Below are positions 60,552 through 64,000 of a stretch of DNA of 64,000 nt, piece after piece. The first letter of the stretch is position 1; each line of letters begins with the position of its first letter. Source of the DNA: Flavobacterium bizetiae (GTDB lineage: Bacteria > Bacteroidota > Bacteroidia > Flavobacteriales > Flavobacteriaceae); contig NZ_CADCSU010000040.1 of assembly GCF_902804475.1 (NCBI RefSeq), positions 38,328 through 102,327 of the forward strand. Reading direction: 5' to 3'. The position numbers were made by a program, and so were the translations under genes. Below the pieces are notes generated by a model, which did no database searches, was not told where the DNA came from, and was given only the letters and a program-made list of their open reading frames with translations.

Positions 60552-61046
60552 TTACGCAACTTCTTTTTCGAAGGCTATAAAATGCGTTAATTGTCCTTTT
60601 AGGTTAAAAACCGGAGCTCCGTTAATTTTACATTTATAGGTTCTGCCGTCTTTTCTATAGTTTTCGATTGTTTTCTCAAAAGGAACCTGCAGTTTAATTG
60701 CTTCCCTGATTTCTTTTAGAACAGTTTTAGAAGTTTCGGGTCCCTGAAACATTTTGGGCGTTTTTCCCAATACTTCTTCTTCTTTGTATCCCGTCATTCG
60801 TTTGATTCCGTTTGAGGCAAAAACAATCTTTAAATCAAGATCTGTTACTACTACAACTTCGTCTTTAAGGCGTTGTTCTATTTGTAGATTTTCTTCATTC
60901 CAGGTAAATTGATTCGAAATTTTACTGACTTTTTTCAAATCAGAGAAAATAGCTTTCAGCTCATTCAAATATTCATAATGAAAATCCCATGCCAGGATAG
61001 GAACAGAATTACGATGGGAACCTTCATCAAAATTGTCTCTTTTCAT
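60552..61046 (-). CDS. LOV-like PAS domain protein lacking the photoactive cysteine
   Basis: This 164-residue protein has one PAS domain at about residues 55-160. TGYKEEEVLGKTPKMFQGPE corresponds to the LOV signature ...GxNCRFLQGPxT, but the photoactive Cys and the preceding Asn are replaced (TPKMFQ). ENYRKDGRTYKCKINGAPVF and FIAFEKEV complete the fold. It cannot form the usual flavin adduct. A Cys in YKCKI sits elsewhere. Its N-terminus is short and helical (HYEYLNELKAIFSDLKKVS); no output domain. It is a sensor or scaffold of unknown signal. A -7 element lies at 61079-61086. Confidence 0.82.
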   Translation of the reverse strand: MKRDNFDEGSHRNSVPILAWDFHYEYLNELKAIFSDLKKVSKISNQFTWNEENLQIEQRLKDEVVVVTDLDLKIVFASNGIKRMTGYKEEEVLGKTPKMFQGPETSKTVLKEIREAIKLQVPFEKTIENYRKDGRTYKCKINGAPVFNLKGQLTHFIAFEKEVA

Positions 61047-61078
61047 TTTAAATAATTTATGGATAAAATCTTCTTACT

Positions 61079-61086
61079 CAAAGATA
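61079..61086 (-). promoter_or_regulatory. Bacteroidetes -7 promoter element for the PAS gene
   Basis: The minus strand reads TATCTTTG, exact for TAnnTTTG, 32 nt before the ATG. Confidence 0.5.
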
Positions 61087-61144
61087 GAACGAAAATTCAT
61101 CATAAAATAAATTTATTTTCTATTTAACGATTGTTTAATATCAG

Positions 61145-62227
61145 TTAGAACGTAAATTTTAATTGTACAACAACTGCTTTTTTTTCTTCGGTATTTAAAT
61201 TATTCAGGGAAATTCCGAGCAATCGTACTGAATCTTTCATTTTTTCCTGATACAACAACTCTTCTACCGTTTCGAGAATCAGACTTTTATCTGAAATAAA
61301 ATAGGGCAAAGTTTTACTGCGGGTTTGCTGGGTAAAGTCGCTGTATTTTATTTTAAGGGTAACTGTTTTACCTGAAATATTATATTTTTTTAATCGTCTT
61401 TCTAATGAAGTAGCAATTTTATCCAATTGCTCTAGCATAAAAATTTCAGATGTTAGATTGACATCAAATGTGTTTTCTGCCGCAACGGATTTGGTGATGC
61501 GATGCGATTTTACTTCGCTATTATGGATACCACGAACTACATTGTAATAAAAAGCACCTGACTTTCCGAAATGTTTTTCCAGAAATTCAACTGATTTGCT
61601 TTTCAGATCCGTTCCGGTAAAAATTCCCAATTGGTACATTTTCTCCGTAGTCACTTTTCCAACGCCATAAAACTTTCTGATGGGCAATTCTTCCAAAAAA
61701 GCTTCGACTTCATCAGGATTTACCGTTTTTTGTCCGTTAGGTTTATTGACATCGCTGGCAATTTTAGCTACAAATTTATTGATCGAAATTCCTGCGGAAG
61801 CCGAAATCCCTACTTCATTCAAAATTCGCAATCTGATTTCCTCCGCCAATAAACTCGCACTTGGATTTCCTTTTTTATTCTGGGTTACATCCAGATAAGC
61901 TTCATCGAGTGAAAGTGGTTCAACCAGATCTGTATAATCATGAAAAATGGCGTGAATTTTACTTGAAATCTCCTTGTATCGATCGAATCTGGGGCGTACA
62001 AAAATAATTTCGGGACAATATTTTTTGGCCAAAACACCACTTATAGCACTTCGAACACCAAATTTACGAGCTTCGTAACTGGCTGCCGAAACTACTCCTC
62101 TATTCTCTGATCCGCCAACGGCAACGGGTTTTCCGCGCAAAGCAGGATTATCCATCTGCTCTACCGAAGCATAAAAAGCATCCATATCAATATGGATAAT
62201 TTTTCGATATGTTGGCATCTCTGACAT
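61145..62227 (-). CDS. dinB: DNA polymerase IV
   Basis: This is a 360-residue Y-family polymerase of normal length. The catalytic carboxylates are in IIHIDMDAFYASVEQMDNPA (Asp14, Asp16) and LSLDEAYLDV. It also has the steric/HhH region SAGISINKFVAKIASDVNKP and LPIRKFYGVGKVTTEKMYQL. It makes error-prone bypass synthesis over damage. The annotated start ATG lies only 5 nt after the -7 element at 62232-62239, so a second ATG at codon 4 may be the real start. Confidence 0.95.
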   Translation of the reverse strand: MSEMPTYRKIIHIDMDAFYASVEQMDNPALRGKPVAVGGSENRGVVSAASYEARKFGVRSAISGVLAKKYCPEIIFVRPRFDRYKEISSKIHAIFHDYTDLVEPLSLDEAYLDVTQNKKGNPSASLLAEEIRLRILNEVGISASAGISINKFVAKIASDVNKPNGQKTVNPDEVEAFLEELPIRKFYGVGKVTTEKMYQLGIFTGTDLKSKSVEFLEKHFGKSGAFYYNVVRGIHNSEVKSHRITKSVAAENTFDVNLTSEIFMLEQLDKIATSLERRLKKYNISGKTVTLKIKYSDFTQQTRSKTLPYFISDKSLILETVEELLYQEKMKDSVRLLGISLNNLNTEEKKAVVVQLKFTF

Positions 62228-62231
62228 TATG

Positions 62232-62239
62232 CAAATTTA
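62232..62239 (-). promoter_or_regulatory. Bacteroidetes -7 promoter element for dinB
   Basis: The minus strand reads TAAATTTG. It is very close to the start, so the transcript would be nearly leaderless. Confidence 0.4.
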
Positions 62240-62335
62240 AACACTAAAGCCATAAAAAGAACGCAGTTAATAGTTATAAATAGTATCAATTTTTAAAGAT
62301 TAACAACTAAATGATCCTAAACAAATCATTTTATT

Positions 62336-62343
62336 TATTTTTG
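62336..62343 (+). promoter_or_regulatory. Bacteroidetes -7 promoter element for the phosphatase
   Basis: TATTTTTG, exact TAnnTTTG, 25 nt before the ATG at 62369. Confidence 0.5.
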
Positions 62344-62368
62344 TGGTTACTACACGAAATATTTAAAA

Positions 62369-63103
62369 ATGCGAACATTTGTTATAGGCGACATACACGG
62401 TGGATTACTTGCTCTTGAACAAGTGATTGAAAAAGCCCAGGTAACTACAAAAGATACTCTTATATTTTTAGGCGATTATGTTGATGGATGGAGCCAGTCG
62501 GCTGAAGTTATCGATTATCTTATTGACCTGAAAAGCAAACAAAACTGCATTTGCATTAGAGGAAATCATGATCAGCTTGCCTTAGACTGGCTTGAAAACC
62601 GACATGAAGATTTTGATGAAGAAATGTGGTATAAACATGGCGGACGTGCTACTGTAGAAGGATACGCGAAACTTTCTGAAGAGAAAAAGAAAACTCATAT
62701 CGCTTTTCTGGAATCGTTACAGGATTATTATCTTGATGATGAAAACCGACTTTTTGTTCATGCCGGTTTTACGAACCTGAGTGGCGTAATGTGGGAATAT
62801 TTTTCAAAATTATTTTACTGGGACAGAACGCTTTGGGAATCTGCACTTGCTTTAGATCCAAATCTAAAACCAGATGATTTATATTATCCAAAACGTTTTA
62901 CCATCTACAAAGAAATATACATTGGCCATACTCCCGTTACCCGAATTGGGAAAACTGTTCCGGTAAATAAAGCCTGCGTTTGGAATGTTGATACCGGCGC
63001 TGCGTTTAAAGGTCCGTTGACGATTTTAGACGTGGATACCAAGGAATTCTGGCAAAGCGATCCGTTAAATGAATTGTATTCTGACGAAAAAGGTAGGAAT
63101 TAG
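62369..63103 (+). CDS. PPP-family metallophosphatase
   Basis: This is a 244-residue calcineurin-like phosphatase. It shows all main metal motifs: GDIHGG (Asp8, His10), LGDYVDGWSQS, RGNHDQL and FVHAGF, with a later YIGHTPVTR. It matches the PPP serine/threonine or diadenosine-tetraphosphate phosphatase type (ApaH/PrpA-like). The substrate is not certain. It is divergent from dinB and has its own promoter. Length fits. Confidence 0.9.
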   Translation: MRTFVIGDIHGGLLALEQVIEKAQVTTKDTLIFLGDYVDGWSQSAEVIDYLIDLKSKQNCICIRGNHDQLALDWLENRHEDFDEEMWYKHGGRATVEGYAKLSEEKKKTHIAFLESLQDYYLDDENRLFVHAGFTNLSGVMWEYFSKLFYWDRTLWESALALDPNLKPDDLYYPKRFTIYKEIYIGHTPVTRIGKTVPVNKACVWNVDTGAAFKGPLTILDVDTKEFWQSDPLNELYSDEKGRN

Positions 63104-63115
63104 TTCATAAAAAAC

Positions 63116-63123
63116 TATTTTTG
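63116..63123 (+). promoter_or_regulatory. Bacteroidetes -7 promoter element for the outer-membrane protein
   Basis: TATTTTTG, exact TAnnTTTG, 28 nt before the ATG at 63152. Confidence 0.5.
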
Positions 63124-63151
63124 CATTTTAAAATAATTAATATTTAAGTTT

Positions 63152-63673
63152 ATGAAAAAGGTTATTACACTTTTGTTTTTAGTATCATTTGGATTTACAC
63201 AAGCTCAACAGGCTTTTAAAGGAAAAGGAGATGTTAAAGTTAACGTTGGTGCTAACATACAAGATGGTGGTTCAGGAATTCAGGGATCTGTTGATTTTGG
63301 TTTAGGAGAAAATTTCTCTTTTGGTTTTGTAGCTAACTATTTATTAGGCGTAGATAATTTTAATGGTTTTTATAATAGTAGTGCTTATAATGATTACAAA
63401 CCTGATTTTGGCGATCGTTTTGATGCTAAAGCAAGAATTAGCGCTAATTTAAGCAGCGTTATTGGTGTTGATCAATTAGATGTTTATCCAGGTTTAAGTT
63501 TAGGATTACATAATTTTGGTGGTCACGTTGGTGGTCGTTATTTCTTTACTGACGGATTTGGTGTTTTCACAGAACTTGGTTTCCCAATTGCAAAATATGG
63601 CAGCAACAATGGTGTATTTGATCATTTAAACAATCAGTTTACTTTTAGTTTAGGAGCTTCTTTTAATTTATAA
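63152..63673 (+). CDS. small beta-barrel outer-membrane protein (DUF6646-like)
   Basis: This 173-residue protein has a signal peptide (MKKVITLLFLVSFGFTQAQ). The alternating pattern is that of an eight-stranded outer-membrane barrel: KVNVGANIQDGGSGIQGSVD, ENFSFGFVANYLLG, RISANLSSVIG, GLHNFGGHVGGRYFFTDGFG. It ends in Phe-Asn-Leu (FSLGASFNL), as do many outer-membrane proteins. Function is unknown. It has its own -7 promoter and a terminator near 63764. Confidence 0.85.
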   Translation: MKKVITLLFLVSFGFTQAQQAFKGKGDVKVNVGANIQDGGSGIQGSVDFGLGENFSFGFVANYLLGVDNFNGFYNSSAYNDYKPDFGDRFDAKARISANLSSVIGVDQLDVYPGLSLGLHNFGGHVGGRYFFTDGFGVFTELGFPIAKYGSNNGVFDHLNNQFTFSLGASFNL

Positions 63674-63681
63674 GAAACCAC

Positions 63682-63754
63682 TTAACCGCAAAGCACGCGG
63701 AATTTTACGCAAAGTTCGCAATGTATTTCTCGCAAAGTCGCAGAGACGCAAAGC
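63682..63754. repeat. TTTGCG-family repeat
   Basis: CCGCAAAGCACGCGGAATTT and CGCAAAGTCGCAGAGACGCA words. Same family as 22381-22440. Confidence 0.6.
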
Positions 63755-63763
63755 TTTTTAAAT

Positions 63764-63792
63764 AATAAAAACCGCCTGATTGGACGGTTTTT
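63764..63792 (+). terminator. intrinsic terminator
   Basis: AAAAACCGCC, loop TGATT, GGACGGTTTTTTT (one mismatch in the stem). Confidence 0.75.
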
Positions 63793-63812
63793 TTGTTCTA
63801 ATGAATTCAAGT

Positions 63813-63876
63813 GTCATCCTGAGCGAAGTCGAAGGCTTGCCAATTGTAACGGGGCTTCGACTTCGCTCAGCCTGAC
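63813..63876. repeat. REP-like inverted pair
   Basis: GTCATCCTGAGCGAAGTCGA and GGCTTCGACTTCGCTCAGCC face each other. Clean example of the family. Confidence 0.78.
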
Positions 63877-63905
63877 AAAACAAAAAAACCGCTCAAATGA
63901 GTAAG

Positions 63906-63931
63906 AGTGGTCGGAAGAAATTCCGGCCACT
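63906..63931. terminator. hairpin directly after the partial gene stop
   Basis: AGTGGTCGGAA pairs with TTCCGGCCACT (11 bp, one G-T) around GAAA. It abuts the minus-strand stop; a T run is 20 nt further on that strand. Confidence 0.5.
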
Positions 63932-64000
63932 TTATGTTTTAAATACTTTTGAAGGATCTCCGCCTGCGAAGACTATCATTATTGCAGTAATAAGTTCCCT
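63932..64000 (-). CDS. C-terminal end of an unidentified protein (partial)
   Basis: The minus strand has an open frame from the window edge ending in TAA at 63932-63934. Only 22 residues are visible, ending AIMIVFAGGDPSKVFKT. They hint at a short hydrophobic segment. No family can be named. A hairpin directly after the stop supports a real gene end. Confidence 0.4.
   Translation of the reverse strand, partial: RELITAIMIVFAGGDPSKVFKT

Overview
The window is AT-rich chromosomal DNA from a Flavobacterium-like member of the Bacteroidota. The evidence for this is: Bacteroidetes-type -7 promoter elements (TAnnTTTG) upstream of many genes, almost no Shine-Dalgarno sequences, many lipoproteins, a type IX secretion C-terminal sorting domain, a fused OlsF-type aminolipid synthase, and small dispersed palindromic repeats typical of flavobacterial genomes. 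No rRNA, tRNA, CRISPR array, prophage, integrase or transposase gene was found. The gene content is mainly core housekeeping with small unknown genes between.

Layout. 0-7.2 kb: a cut-off OmpA-type lipoprotein, exonuclease III, OlsF, two small membrane proteins (DUF2752 and DUF4234-like), a D-2-hydroxyacid dehydrogenase and a large lipoprotein. 7.4-9.6 kb: NhaA, coupled to a lipoprotein, then a membrane-anchored monohaem cytochrome c lying between inverted repeats. 9.7-18.1 kb, all on the minus strand: ProC, MgtE, RsmA, a nucleotidyltransferase with a small partner, a DUF4286 protein, a TPR protein, Lgt and SerS. 18.3-24.2 kb: a left-handed beta-helix protein, a TPR protein with a T9SS sorting tail, a patatin-like lipase, a DMP19-type protein and small unknowns. 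24.6-29.6 kb: an MBL-fold hydrolase, small membrane and lipoproteins, a YdeI-like protein, a PhzF-like protein and a CDGSH iron-sulfur protein. 30.2-43.4 kb: MetG, a structured leader before a 91-residue protein, two paralogous exported proteins, an NfeD-flotillin pair, a DMT transporter, a HAD-CAT pair, an OmpA protein, ferritin and a Cys/Lys-rich mini-protein. 43.4-54.3 kb: a DUF2461 protein, an interrupted ssb, a GNAT-nitrilase fusion with a zinc-ribbon partner, a membrane M28 peptidase, a rhodanese and LysR divergent pair, GNAT, an epimerase, Ogt and a 3'-5' exonuclease. 54.4-64 kb: an AlkZ/AlkX-like winged-helix protein, a SpmA/SpmB-like membrane protein, fumarase, a LOV-like PAS protein lacking the photoactive cysteine, DinB, a PPP phosphatase and an outer-membrane protein.

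The strongest unexplained signals are as follows. (1) A likely structured RNA at 32308-32440: two long complementary pairs cross each other in a pseudoknot order and a GAAA-capped hairpin lies between them, all directly behind a promoter. (2) A single in-frame TAG in an otherwise intact ssb gene. (3) A dispersed repeat inserted in frame inside an epimerase coding sequence. (4) Two ~165-bp palindromic elements flanking the metG region, and two copies of a Flavo-1-like RNA element. (5) Several very small genes, including a Cys-rich protein with a TTG start and a rare strong Shine-Dalgarno sequence, and a small protein coupled to a nucleotidyltransferase. (6) Many intergenic gaps filled with short-period (8-10 nt) repeats.
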